Below are positions 46,896 to 58,187 of a DNA stretch of 64,000 nucleotides, piece after piece. The DNA comes from Glandiceps talaboti (Eukaryota; Hemichordata; Enteropneusta; Spengelidae). The notes beneath the pieces were generated by a model that searched no databases, was not told the DNA's origin, and saw only the letters and a program-made list of their open reading frames with translations. Location: assembly GCF_964340395.1 (NCBI RefSeq), contig NC_135566.1, positions 21,745,635-21,809,634 of the forward strand, read 5' to 3'. The position numbers and the translations under genes were made by a program. Position 1 is the stretch's first letter. Each line of letters begins with the position of its first letter.

Positions 46896-48164
46896 ATTAC
46901 CTGACATCCCCTCTTCGTGCAGTTTCTATAATGTGACACAAGTTGTTAGATGAGTATCATGTTACGGAAACTTCACAAACGTTGATATAATGGATGAAGA
47001 GTTGATATCGGGAAATAACCAATTTATCATATGCCTATGCCCAGGAGTTCAAAGGGAAATTATGAAAAATATAAGAGTACTACTTGCTATGCCATTCACT
47101 TCATGTGTCATGTGACCTGTTTATCAGGTGACATTCATATACACATACATGTAGTTCGCTGACCCTGCTCAACCATCATTAATTTTCATCAGATTTCGGT
47201 GTAACTTTCCATAATCATTTTGAAATACAATATTGGTATTAGAGTAAGTTCTCTAAAAGTTTCAGAAAATGCTTTAATATTGTTAATAAAAGTAGATGGT
47301 TGGCTGACCGTGAGCTTAACTACTGCATGCTGTACGATAGTGTGGTATGGGTAGCATACAGTGTCAGTGGATGGCTAATACACACAGCCATACGTGTGCC
47401 CATGATACCATTGCGAAATGTATGTACTGTGTTGTTGTGAATTTACGATCATAAATAGTATCATTTGGGTATGGATATTTTGTCAAAATTTCCTTGTTTT
47501 GAAAATTCCAGTGCTGTGGGATACGCGATATCCCTGACGATCAGCCTCCATTTTATTTAAGTTGTTTATGTTCAGAATCGACATGTTTGTCCAATTAGAG
47601 ATGTGTTTTCTGATGACATTTAACATAAATGTCATGACGTTTAATGTGAATATCATTGACGTTTAACATCCCATATCAGATATTTCATGTTAAACATCTC
47701 AAGGAGTGATTGATATGGGCATAGGTATATGATAATGAATAATGTTTTTATGTTTTGTCTTGAGAGCTGTAGGTTTAGATGACTGATTCTTGCACTTTTA
47801 GTACAGTTCACAAAGCAAGTCAAAAATGTGGACCAAGACTTTGATGATTGACTGACCAATTTTGCCATGATAGTAGTTTGTTGTTAGTTTGTCTGCTTAT
47901 TATAAAACCTATCTCACATTCTCCCACCTTCTTCATTAAAGAGCAATGGGTGTGTGAAAGGTTTTCACATTTTTTCTACGACTTTGCTGACCTCCCAAGA
48001 CAAAAAATAGAAAACATGTAACAGGTGCAAGACTCCTCAATAGGATAAACATCTGAGATATTGATATAACAAGCAGTCGATCATCGGAGATGACTCCGTC
48101 CCCGCAATGGATATTTTCAGGTGATTGCCACCTGCAGTCATGGTAGTGTGATGTATAAAATTGT
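46896..48164. other. no recognisable gene
   Basis: Some short direct phrases (GACGTTTAA near 47,635-47,665) but no open frame or known repeat. Confidence 0.4.
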
Positions 48165-48260
48165 ATGAAATATAGTGCCAATGGCACTGTAGGACAACTG
48201 TTTAATTGACTGAATATTGCATACATTTTTTTTGAATGTTTATTTATTTGTCTACTAATC
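48165..48260 (+). mobile_element. family B left-end fragment
   Basis: GTGCCAATGGCACTGTAGGA then CAACTG and one TTGAATGTTTATTTATTTGT module. Confidence 0.7.
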
Positions 48261-48329
48261 TATGTTCATATACATTAGGGAGCCTTCAGTACTTACAGAA
48301 GGGGGAGGGCCGGAGAAATCACACATGGT

Positions 48330-48425
48330 TAGTTAAGTAAAACATGACCCTCCCAAATTCTCCATTTGTTAAAAATGACCCTCCCCTTTGTCCCATTTTG
48401 TAAAACATGACCGTCCCCTCCCCAT
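48330..48425. repeat. short tandem repeat, AAAACATGACCCTCCC type
   Basis: Three diverged units of about 35-40 bp beginning AAA.ATGACC.TCCC. Confidence 0.7.
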
Positions 48426-48451
48426 GACAACTGAACGTTAATCAATATTCC

Positions 48452-50250
48452 CAGGGGTGAACAAATCAGTGGTCCTGCTGAAAGAATTAATGGTCCCTGG
48501 TCCCGCTAATGTGAAACATTAAATCTTGCCTATGAATCTATATATTCAGACTTACACCACTTTTAGTTGAACAATACACAATTTATAATAATAAATACAA
48601 AGTTGACATGCTTGGTTTCAGTCAATTGACAATTCTATTATATTTGTAATTATTATTTTTGAGGCATCGATGAAACGAAAAACTTTGAATGGCGACTTCA
48701 CTTGGATTTCGAGAAGGTTCAGAAATTTGACAGAAATATGTGACAAGAACATTGGAAAACAGTTTTAGTCATGATTGCAGTATGACGACAAAAGTTGTAC
48801 TACGTTTTGTCAAACTTGTCTGGAAAACCCAGACATTGCAAGCAAATCATCACAACTGTACAAAGAAACTGACTACTTCAAAGTTGATCCTATAAAATCT
48901 CACGAAAAAACAAGTCATTGAAAATGACATAGTCCCCGCTATGATTGGGTTTTAAGCAACTGGCAGTTTATGTTGTCATTTTTAAAACCTGGTTAATGCT
49001 GTTTGGCCTCTTATGGTTGTTTTTGATATCACTATTCTGTTCAAGCATGTCTGAGTTATGGCTTTGGACATGAAAACTGCGCCAACTAAATGGCTGCCAG
49101 GCAACCATATCGGATTGTATCACAACGAAAATGGATATGCACATGTATGTCACAGAACACTGTGCTAATACCAACTTTGAATGAGATCTGTTCAAGCATG
49201 TCTGAGTTATGGTTTTGGACATGGAAAATTCGCAAACAAACCATATCAGATTGTATCACGACGAAAATAGATATGCACATGTATGTCATAGAACACTGTG
49301 CTAATACCAACTTTGAATGAAATCTGTTCAAGCCTGTCTGAGTTATGGCTTTGGACATGAAAAATCGCAAACACAATGGCTGCCAGGCAGCCATATTGGA
49401 TCACATCACGAGAACAATGAATATGCACATGTATGTCATAGAACACTGTCCTTATAGCAACTTTGAATGAGATCTGTTCACGCATGTCTGAGTTATGGCT
49501 TTGGACACGGAAAATTCGCAAACAAAATGGCTGCTAGGAGGCCATATTGGATCGTATCATAAAACAAATTGACGTGCATATGTATAATGCCATAGTATGT
49601 TGCTCCTGTACCAAGTTTGAAAAAAATCGGCTGCGGACGGATGGACGGACGGACGGACGGACAGACGTACCCAATCCATAAGTCCCCGTCCGGACTTCAT
49701 CCAACGGGGACTAAAAAACTACGAACACATACATTGCCTGACTAGAGGGAGTCCGTGTGACTGTGTCGAGATAAAATCAAATTCACCAGTCGTCGAGGCT
49801 TTGGAAAAAAAACCTAGGAACACATACATTGCCTGACTAGAGGGAGTCCGTGTAACGGTGTGGAGATAAAATCAAATTTGCCAGTTATCGAGGCTTTGGC
49901 AAATATCATATCACAGTGCTAAAAGAGATACTTCATAGACTATCATTTCATGAAAGGGGTTCTACTATAAATCATTTGAAGCTCCTTTATGAATAAAAAC
50001 AATAATACAAACAATGCTGACAGAATGATAGCAAATAAAATGTTTCATTTGATACATTTGAATTATTATACATTGAAATTATTATTCTTCGTTGTCTTCC
50101 TAATTCTTGTGTCCCTAAACCAGTATTAGTAATGATATGAGCCACATGTGTGTTGAGTGTTATCTCCTGTCTAGACGAGGTCAAATTTATGTGGTCCGCC
50201 CCAAAAATCACTGGTCCCGGACTTCGGACAAGTGGATTTGTTCACCCCTG
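48452..50250. mobile_element. hAT-like element with nested family A copy
   Basis: Perfect 16-bp inverted ends CAGGGGTGAACAAATC (right end inverted), flanked by ATATTCC on both sides (48,445-48,451; 50,251-50,257). The CAGGGGTG start is typical of hAT elements; the clear duplication is 7 bp, with an eighth C possible if one end base was lost. Family A inserted at 48,910-49,713. No transposase recognised. Confidence 0.85.
48910..49713 (-). mobile_element. family A (Helentron-like) element
   Basis: Plus-strand left end ACAAGTCATTGAAAATGACA; right end with hairpin AGTCCCCG...CGGGGACTA. The interior has about three and a half tandem units of roughly 151 bp (CTGAGTTATGGCTTTGGACA, AATGGCTGCCAGGCAGCCAT) and a (GGAC)n run at 49,640-49,665. 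Open frames across the tandem units are by-products. Confidence 0.9.
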
Positions 50251-50325
50251 ATATTCCCATCATATGTATACTTGTATCACAGTCCGTGTTTTCTATTACA
50301 TTCAAAACCAAATCATTGCCGTTGT

Positions 50326-50374
50326 CACTACCACCACCATCACTACCACCACCACCACCACCACCACCACCACG
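50326..50374. repeat. (CAC)n microsatellite
   Basis: Ten or more CAC units after an imperfect start. Confidence 0.95.
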
Positions 50375-50504
50375 ACCTACTTTAAAATTGAATGTATTTG
50401 GAACAATACAATTTTTTTATGCCTTAATGCCCAAGCACTGTCCTGCACATCACAAGGACCAGGAGGTAGTAAAGATGTCGACTTTAACATAAAAAAATTT
50501 GAAA

Positions 50505-51631
50505 GTGTGCCCATTTATTCAATTGTCTATCAATCCCCGTTATCTTCGCAATATGTGATCATTTGGCTGTTGCTATGGGCGTAGTCTCGTTGCTAGGCAC
50601 ATTTGCATGCATTTCTTGAATGTTTATTCATTTGTCTTTCTATTCCTGTTATCTTTGCAATATACGTTATTACTTGGCTGTTGTTATGGGCACAGTCTTG
50701 TTGCTACGCAGATTTACATACATTTTTTGAATGTTTATTCATTTGTCTTTATATTCCTGTTGTTATTTTGCAATATACATGATTATTTGGCTGTTGCTAT
50801 GGGCATGGTCTTGTTGCTAAGCAGATTTACATACATTGTTTGAATGTTTATTCAATTGTCTATTAATCCGTTATCTGTGAAATACACAACTGTTTGGCTG
50901 TTGCTATGGGCATGGTCATGGTTGCTAGGGATATTTGCATACAATTTTTGAATGTTTACTCACTTGCCTACCAGATGTTGTTATTTGACCAAAATATACT
51001 GCCATTTGGTTGTTCCTAAGGGCATGTTCATGGTTGCTGGGGAAATTGTGTAAAAATATTTTGAAGAAAATCTGCACTTACAGAAACGTCTCACCAAGTT
51101 TCAGTCTCACTGACCAAGTACTTTGTGAGATATAAGTTTACGACCAAAAATGAACATTTGTACACCTAATTTGAATATCACTCATGGAATCATTGTATAC
51201 TTAACATTTCTTCATCCATACATCCCTAGATGCATTCCCATTACATTTCAGTGCAATCTGCTCAGTAGTTTTGGAATTATTCATTTTTGACCAAAAAGAC
51301 ACATTTTTAGCTCTAATTTGCATATCACTCATGGGACCATCATGTGCTGAAAAATTCTTAGTATAAACACCCTGAAGAATGATTCACCCAAATTTAATCC
51401 CAATCTGCCCACTACTTTTGGAGTTTAAGGTTTTTGACCAAAAATCACATTTTTTACCCAAATCACCATATTTGTTTTACCCAAATCACACACAGGTGAT
51501 AAAATCATTTTGAATTGAGGTATTTCCCAACTAGACATGCAAGGTAATATGCACCCACAAGATATGGCAATCAGTACAGCAGTTTTTGACTTAAGTTCAT
51601 TTACACACACACACACACACACATGCACGCA

Positions 51632-51663
<32 letters not shown>

Positions 51664-51775
51664 CCCACACCCACACACACTGACTGACATACACAGAGAC
51701 AGACAGATAGACAGACAGAGACACTTAGCAATGCCTATAACACTAATGAATCTTATCAGTTCAGTTGTGCTAAAA
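50505..51775 (+). mobile_element. family B element, copy 7, near complete
   Basis: Four internal units of about 112 bp (GCTGTTGCTATGGGCATGGT, TTTGAATGTTTATTCA), then three TTTTTGACCAAAA modules, the compound CA/CACG/CAGA run (51,602-51,720) and the terminal hairpin ending CAGTTCAGTTGTGCTAAAAA. The next base begins spectrin-derived sequence. Confidence 0.88.
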
Positions 51776-51858
51776 AAAATGAAACGATAAAATGGAATGG
51801 AGTGCCCACTAGTCAGCATACATGACATAACATAAGAAATGTACAGGAATGACATTAC

Positions 51859-51999
51859 CTTGTTAGCACTATTGACGAGATTCAGGACGTCACCTTTCTT
51901 CATGGACGCCTCACAAGGACTCTTCTCGACATAATCGTTCACGGCAAGTACACATTCCTTGCCTACCAGTACATCATTACCAATGGGTTCTTCTTGTTG
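51859..51999 (-). pseudogene. stray copy of the SH3 first-half exon of alpha-spectrin
   Basis: A 141-nt, 47-codon exon copy with intact TGGTACAG acceptor and GTAATG donor, phase 0 to 0, encoding [20 protein letters not shown] then [19 protein letters not shown]. It lies upstream of the pre-SH3 repeat exons, so it is out of order for a normal transcript. It shares SPCE and LNLVNSANK with the 38.8 kb copy, so those two are sisters. It is flanked on both sides by hairpin ends of repeat family B, which suggests it was copied here together with that element. Confidence 0.9.
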
Positions 52000-52261
52000 C
52001 TGTACCATAAACAATATAGTAAGAATTTAGCAATGTGCTAACATATTTACAAACCTAATATTCTGGGAAATACTATATATACATATACATACAAAATGCT
52101 GAAAATGTTTGTTCATCTACTACAATAGGAACGGTTTTCACTAACAACAAATAATACTGTAGTTCAGTAAGCTCAGAATGGTATACATGTAGTACAATGA
52201 ACAAAGTCAATTTTTACTGTAAAATTTTATAACATGACAAAGCTGTCATCTAGTCTCAATA

Positions 52262-52307
52262 GGGTGATCTTATAGCACTACTGTACCTTAGTTAAGTTGT
52301 GCTAAAA
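52262..52307 (+). mobile_element. isolated family B hairpin end
   Basis: TAGCACTACTGTACC...AAGTTGTGCTAAAAAA, a second copy of the family B terminal hairpin. It begins exactly where similarity to the spectrin locus (39,159) stops. Confidence 0.8.
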
Positions 52308-52409
52308 AATCATATCATCGCACCATTTTAGACAACATTTCCTGACCAGAAACATTTTTTTTGCAGCCTACTGAAAATCAATCTGATTAAAATCCAATGT
52401 AGATGTCGG

Positions 52410-52520
52410 CTAATCGTGCATTGCTATCTTACCATCGTTATTTAGCTTGAATTGACCTTCGTAGTACATGTTTACAATTTTTAGCCTGATCGCCTCCTCT
52501 ACATCTGAACACGCCACCAT
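52410..52520 (-). CDS. first-exon-like open frame, copy with intact donor
   Basis: From ATG at 52,518-52,520 the minus strand reads MVACSDVEEAIRLKIVNMYY then EGQFKLNND, with a GATG/GTAAGA donor-like site at 52,432. If unspliced it ends KIAMHD at 52,410. The same start occurs on the plus strand at 55,566. Upstream sequence is shared too, but here it is split by a family A insertion. I do not recognise the protein. Confidence 0.5.
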   Translation of the reverse strand: MVACSDVEEAIRLKIVNMYYEGQFKLNNDGKIAMHD

Positions 52521-52528
52521 GCAAACGA

Positions 52529-53655
52529 ACAAGCCATTGAGAGTGACATAGTCCCCGCTATGATTGGGTTTTAAGGAATTAGCACTACTCTGATCACGCA
52601 ACAACACTTGTGAACCTAAATCAAATAGACTTAGATATGTTGTGTCTGCTTGTCGGACATGGAACATGCCTACAACAATAAAGGATTGGTCGGGTATGGG
52701 GGATCATATCAATATGAAAATGGATATGCAAATGTATGTCATAGAACACTGTCCTAATACCAACTCTGAATGAGATCTGTTCAAGCATGTCTGAGTTATG
52801 GCTTTGGACATGGAAAATTCACAAACAAAATGGCTGCCAGGCAGCCATATTGGATCGTATCATGACGAAAATGGATATGCACATGTATGTCATAGAACAC
52901 TGTCCTAATACCAACTTCGAATGAGATCTGTTCAAGCATGTCTGAGTTATGGCTTTGGACATGGAAAATTTGCAAACAAAATGGCTGCCAGGCAGCCATA
53001 TTGGATCGTATCACAATGAAAATGGATATGCACATGTATGTCATAGAACACTGTCCTAATACCAACTTTGAATGAGATCTGTTCAAGCATGTCTGAGTTA
53101 TGGCTTTGGACATGGAAAATTTGCAAACAAAATGGCTGCCAGGCAGCCATATTGGATTGTATCACAATGAAAATGGATATGCACATGTATGTCATAGAAC
53201 ACTGTCCTAATACCAACTTTGAATGAGATCTGTTCAAGCATGTCTAAGTTATGGCTTTGGACATGAAAATTCACAAACAAAATGGCTGCCAGGCGGCCAT
53301 ATTGGATCGTATCATGACAACAATGAATATGCACATATATGCCATAGAACACTGTCCTAATACCAACTCTGAATGAGATTTGTTCAAGCATGTCTGAGTT
53401 ATGGCTTTAGACAGGGAAAATTCACAAACAAAATGGCTGCTAGGCGGCCATATTGGATCGTATCATAAAACAAATTGACGTGCATATGTATGCCATAGCA
53501 TGTTGCCCCTGTACCAAGTTTGAAAAAAATCGGTACAGGCATCTCCAAGAAACGGCTGCGGACGGACGGACGGACGGACGGACGGACGGACGCACGGACG
53601 GACAGACGGAACCCAATCCATAAGTCCCCGTTCCGGACTTCGTCCGCGGGGACTA
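52529..53655 (-). mobile_element. family A (Helentron-like) element with a defined empty site
   Basis: Ends ACAAGCCATTGAGAGTGACA and GCGGGGACTA, five to six 151-bp units, and a (GGAC)n run at 53,563-53,612. The flanks, read on the minus strand, are GAGCAGTAAT and TCGTTTGC; the paralogous locus at 55,551-55,564 reads CAGAAATTCGTTTG without the element. Insertion was therefore between T and T with no duplication. Confidence 0.92.
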
Positions 53656-53777
53656 ATTACTGCTCACAGAGTCTCACAACCAATCAGGCTGCGTCTTACT
53701 TGTCAGTGGCATACACGATAAATGTACACATCGAATATCAACAAACATTGAATATCAACAGAAAGTCCAGTAATTGA
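53656..53777 (-). promoter_or_regulatory. upstream part of the duplicated first-exon segment
   Basis: The minus strand matches 55,440-55,557 (TTCAATTACTGGACTT, TTGATATTCAATGTTTGTTG, GACAAGTAAGACGCA.CCTGA, TTGGTTG). It contains an inverted CCAAT box (ATTGG), and a related AAGTAAGACGCAACCTGATT-like piece recurs at 53,815-53,842. Confidence 0.45.
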
Positions 53778-53904
53778 ACGCGTAGGCGTTCCCTGTAGTA
53801 GGCTTCTCCTCGAACGTAATCAGGTTGCGTCTTACTGAAGACAGTTTGTAGTGTACGCAACACCATGCAATGCACAGGGTTCATACACTTAAAAGTATAA
53901 TTTT

Positions 53905-54800
53905 GAATGACATCTAATTGTCTGATGTGGACGAGAAGAAATTAACAAAGGTTCCCATAACATGTCACAAAACATTTAAAAGACAAGCGACACTAATCAA
54001 GACGTTTTAAAATCACGTTTGCACGCTAAGATTAAACGGAGAAACCTCTGTCCTATCCCCGTAGTAGTCGTTTCGTCAAGCTGGTGCATTGATCTTGTAA
54101 GATTTGAGTCACAGCATTCGTATATTCTAATTCAGACATATCCAGAAAAAAAATCAAAAACTAAACTGTGTCCTCATTATTGTATGTTTTGATGTGGCTA
54201 AATTTAAAGGTCACCAACAACTTTTTTTTTCTTAAAAAACGTCATTTACGTAACGCAATTTCGCGCTTAATGTATAATTGATTACGTTCAGCCCTTGCGT
54301 CTTAATGTTTATATACGGCCACGTGTTGAAGAACATCGTGATTTCTCAACTCAACTTGACCATTTAGGAATGTTACTGTACTGACAAACATAAAAAAAGT
54401 AGTTTATTCCCATTTATCGACAACATGAAAGTCAAAACCGCACTTCCACAACCCGGAAATTGAACTGCACTTCCCAAGGCCCTAGTATTGCCATGCGTGA
54501 GCTTGTAGTATGTCGACTTGTGCGCCAAACTTGTAACAATTTCTAGTCGTGGTTGGTGATACTTGATACTCACTACAATGTTACGATTACCTTACTAACA
54601 GACCTACTGTTACCCCCAGGACTTTTACAATATTATGTCGCTGAAATGACGACTGGACTCGGAGTAGCAATAGCCAAGATCGAAACAAACATTGCGGCGC
54701 CCATTCAACTAGCTATGCATAGGTACGGTCTGTGGGCAAAGTTTCTTGTGGAACGATCGGTTGACTGTCTGGGTTTAATCAGCGTGATTCACCGTGGTGG
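53905..54800 (+). repeat. family C copy, longest
   Basis: It runs from GACATCTAATTGTCTGA through GGTGCATTGATCTTGTAAGA and CGCACTTCCACAACCCGGAA to GGAACGATCGGTTGACTGTC. Its end has an 86-codon frame from 54,553 (KIETNIAAPIQLAMHRYGLW, FLVERSVDCLGL) faintly echoed in the 6.1 kb copy. Without similarity to a known protein I keep it as a repeat. Confidence 0.75.
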
Positions 54801-55439
54801 CGAAAGACTTTGAAAATATTTCGCCATTTCACATTTACGAGACTCAGTGTATAAATCATAGAATGGGTGGCTCAAGCACAGACATGTCGTTCGTCAATAT
54901 TAATCGATCACGATCATTTTCCAGGGTAGGGAGCATTTTTCCAGGGTTTTCCAGAGAGGGTTGAAATTCCAGGGTTTTCCAGGACCGTTCGAACCCTGAA
55001 TGCAATGCAAAGCGACCGAAATTTTCACGATAAGGACTTTTTTTTTTAGAAATTATATCTTAAATTTCCTCTTTTCTGGATTCATATAGCACAACTGTGC
55101 ACTCCCTGTGGCAAATATTGCTATGAATCGTACAATACTTCAAGCCTACTGCAGAAAACGCGTAGGCGTTCGCTGAGATAAACATTGACACTAGGGGGGG
55201 GGAGGGGGGGGGAACCATTCCAATGTAGCTAACATGTACATAAGACGAAATGCATAGAGGTACATCTAAACAAGAATTCTTTAATTACCGTATATATATA
55301 TAGCAATACAATCACTGAAATTTTTTTCATATTTGAAATACTTCGTACGTTGTCGTTTCCGTGTGTGCACAAATAACGGCATGTAGTAATAGTAAAGGTA
55401 GGTCCACGTCCACTGAGCCGTTGTACTTCGGCTCTGGAA

Positions 55440-55644
55440 GTTCAATTACTGGACTTCCTGTTGATATTCAATGTTTGTTGATGTTTGATGCGTCGTGTAT
55501 GCCCCTGACAAGTAAGACGCAACCTGATTGGTTGCCTGTGTCTTAGTGAGCAGAAATTCGTTTGCATGGTGGCGTGTTCAGATGTAGAGGAGGCGATCAG
55601 GCTAAAAAATGTAAACATGTACTACGAAGGTCAATTCAAGCTAA
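55440..55644 (+). pseudogene. first-exon-like segment, plus-strand copy
   Basis: It is the inverted partner of 53,777-53,656 plus 52,528-52,440. It carries the promoter-like stretch with GATTGGTTG and ATG at 55,566 (MVACSDVEEAIRLKNVNMYY, EGQFKLN). It is cut by a family A element at 55,645 before the donor site, so it lacks the rest of the exon. Confidence 0.55.
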
Positions 55645-56840
55645 ACAAGTCATTGAGAATGACATAGTCCCCGCTATAATTGGGTTTTAAGGAATTATCA
55701 CTACTCTGATCACGCAACAACATTTGTGAACCTAAAACAAACAGACTTAGATATGTTGTGTGTGCTTGTTGGACATGGAATATGCCTCCAACAATAAAGG
55801 ATTGGTTGGGTATGGGGGATCATATCACGATGAAAATGGAGTCTGAGTTATGGCTTTGGACATGGAAAATTCACAAACAAAACGGCTGCCAGGCAGCCAT
55901 ATTGGATCGTATCACAACGAAAATGGATATGCACATGTATGTCATAGAACGCTGTCCTAATACCAACTTTGAATGAGATCTGTTTAAGCATGTCTGAGTT
56001 ATGGCTTTGGACATGGAAAATTCACAAACAAAATGGCTGCCAGGCAGCCATATTGGATCGTATCACGACGAAAATGGATATGCACATGTATGTCATAGAA
56101 CGCTGTCCTAATGCCAACTTTGAATGAGATCTGTTTAAGCATGTCTGAGTTATGGCTTTGGACATGGAAAATTCACCAACAAAATGGTTGCCAGGCAGCC
56201 ATATTGGATCGTATCACGACGAAAATGGATATGCACATGTATGTCATAGAACACTGTCCTAATGCCAACTTTGAATGAGATCTGTTCAAGCATGTCTGAG
56301 TTATGGCTTTGCATGGACATGAAAATTCGCAAACAAAATGGCTACCAGGCAGCCATATTGGATCGTATCACAATGTAAATGGATATGCACATGTATGTCA
56401 TAGAACACTGTCCTAATACCAACTTTGAATGAGATCTGTTCAAGCATGTCTGAGTTATGGCTTTGGACATGAAAATTCACAAACAAAATGGCTGCCAGGC
56501 GACCATATTGGATCGTATCATGACAACAATGAATATGCACATGTATGTCATAGAACACTGTCCTAATACCAACTTTGAAAGAGATCTGTTCAAGCATGTC
56601 CGAGTTATGCCTTTAGACAGGGAAAATTCGCAAACAAATGGTTGCTAGGCGGCCATATTGGATCGTATCATAAAACAAATTGATGTGCATATGTATGCCA
56701 TAGCATGTTGCCCCTGTACCAAGTTTGAAAAAAATCGGTCCAGGTATCTCCAAGAAACGGCTGCGGACGGACGGGCGGACGGACGGACAGACGGAACCCA
56801 ATCCATAAGTCCCCGTTCCGGACTTCGTCCGCGGGAACTA
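55645..56840 (-). mobile_element. family A (Helentron-like) element
   Basis: Ends ACAAGTCATTGAGAATGACA and CGTCCGCGGGAACTA. About six tandem 151-bp units, (GGAC)n at 56,765-56,795, and CCCAATCCATAAGTCCCCGT before the terminal hairpin. The first 125 bp are almost the same as the fragment at 9,685. Confidence 0.9.
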
Positions 56841-57036
56841 ACTAAACACTACATCGATAATATTTTCAGGACAGATGCACTTAGGTATCACAAATGTATG
56901 TACCAAGTTATAATGAATTTGAAGCATGCTTAGGATATTTATCAAAACCTAATCAGATCTTGCCATTACCCTACGGAACATGTCTACAAAATTTTGTTTG
57001 AATTTAGCCAGTAATTTTGTAGATGGTGATATAGAC

Positions 57037-57061
57037 ACACACAAACACAAACAAACACACA

Positions 57062-57107
<46 letters not shown>

Positions 57108-57115
57108 TACACAGA
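57037..57115. repeat. (CA)n microsatellite
   Basis: CACA runs with CAAA interruptions at the start. The flank AATTTAGCCAGTAATTTTGT is not family B. Confidence 0.95.
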
Positions 57116-57821
57116 CTTTTCATCCCTAAAATATAACATTCTTTACGGAAGGTGAAGAGATAATGTTAGACAAATATCAACATGAAAACCTAACCACTAA
57201 TACTTTAACCATTACAAGATTGCCTATGGAACTAAAGGTAGGTTCTTTTAGCGGCTGTAACTAAAATATTGACATGAATTCTGGCACATCTGGCAAAAAA
57301 CTATAACAAAGGTTTTTAGTATATAACACTACATAACTCAGTTTTCTTCATTGTTGATCTGCTTACATAACACTCATGAATGGTTAAAGAAGCAAAAACA
57401 GTGATGGACCTTTCAGTCTAGTATAGCATTTTCTAAGACATCACACATATTTCATTTTAATTATCTACCTTGGATTCTACTAAGACTTTGTAATATTGTC
57501 AACTTGTCTATACCAAACCATTTTCAATACACTGAGATTTCTCATAGATTTCATATAATATAAACTTAGTCTTTCACGACCAATCTTCTCACAGAAAATG
57601 TGAAGCCAATTTTGCCTGTACAAGTTTCTTTTAAAATAACAAAGAATGTTCATTTATGTCTTTATGAGAGTGATAGTACCATTTGACATGTTGGGAGAAT
57701 TTTACCTTGTATGAAGGATCAATTTTATTGTCTACATATTTCCAGAAGTAAACTAACTGACTTTTATCAGGACTTGGTGTTTGAAATCTCTGAACAAAAC
57801 AAGGGTGTCAAATCTACTTAC

Positions 57822-57899
57822 AGTATCTCTACGTTCTGAGACATCTTCTGCAGCATAATGTTCACTTTCTACAAGTTTAACGGCAAAGTCAACATGTGC
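57822..57899 (-). CDS. alpha-spectrin exon, continuation of the same repeat
   Basis: A 78-nt exon (26 codons) between a CTACAG acceptor and a perfect GTAAGT donor, phase 0 at both ends, encoding AHVDFAVKLVESEHYAAEDV then SERRDT. It continues the preceding exon in frame, matching the family pattern LDEFATKLI...HYA.EDV..RRD of helix B/C. The following helix-C exon was not found downstream; the next recognisable spectrin sequence in order of the protein is 15 kb further on and about three repeats later. Confidence 0.88.
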
Positions 57900-58187
57900 C
57901 TGTAGAATAAAAACAAAAGAATTTACTATATCTGCCACAGGGTATTTGTACCAATTATGCTAAGCATACATTTTGCACACTGGAAGTATACATCCAATAA
58001 TTCTTTTATTATTTTTACACATCATGACAAATTTACTTAGTCATATTCATCATGCAATAAATAATTACCATGATATATTACATTGTCTTTGAGTATGTAA
58101 TCTTTGATTTCATTTCTATATTCAAAGTTTTGAATCCAATATTTCCATCCGTATGAAAAGCAATAAAATTGAACTATTTTCACTCAC

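Noticed and set aside
48968-53391. Several frames of 80-100 codons with MSKAITQTCLNRSHSKLVL and HVHIHFR motifs
   Set aside because: They are translations of the 151-bp tandem units inside family A elements and recur with every copy.
54553-54813. 86-codon frame at the end of the family C copy
   Set aside because: Similarity to the 6.1 kb copy is at DNA level within a repeat, and the frame is not kept there; no family recognised.
57700-57780. Possible exon reading SQLVYFWKYVDNKIDPSYK before a GTAAAA site
   Set aside because: A faint likeness to a degenerate spectrin helix, but no good acceptor or phase agreement; too weak to annotate.
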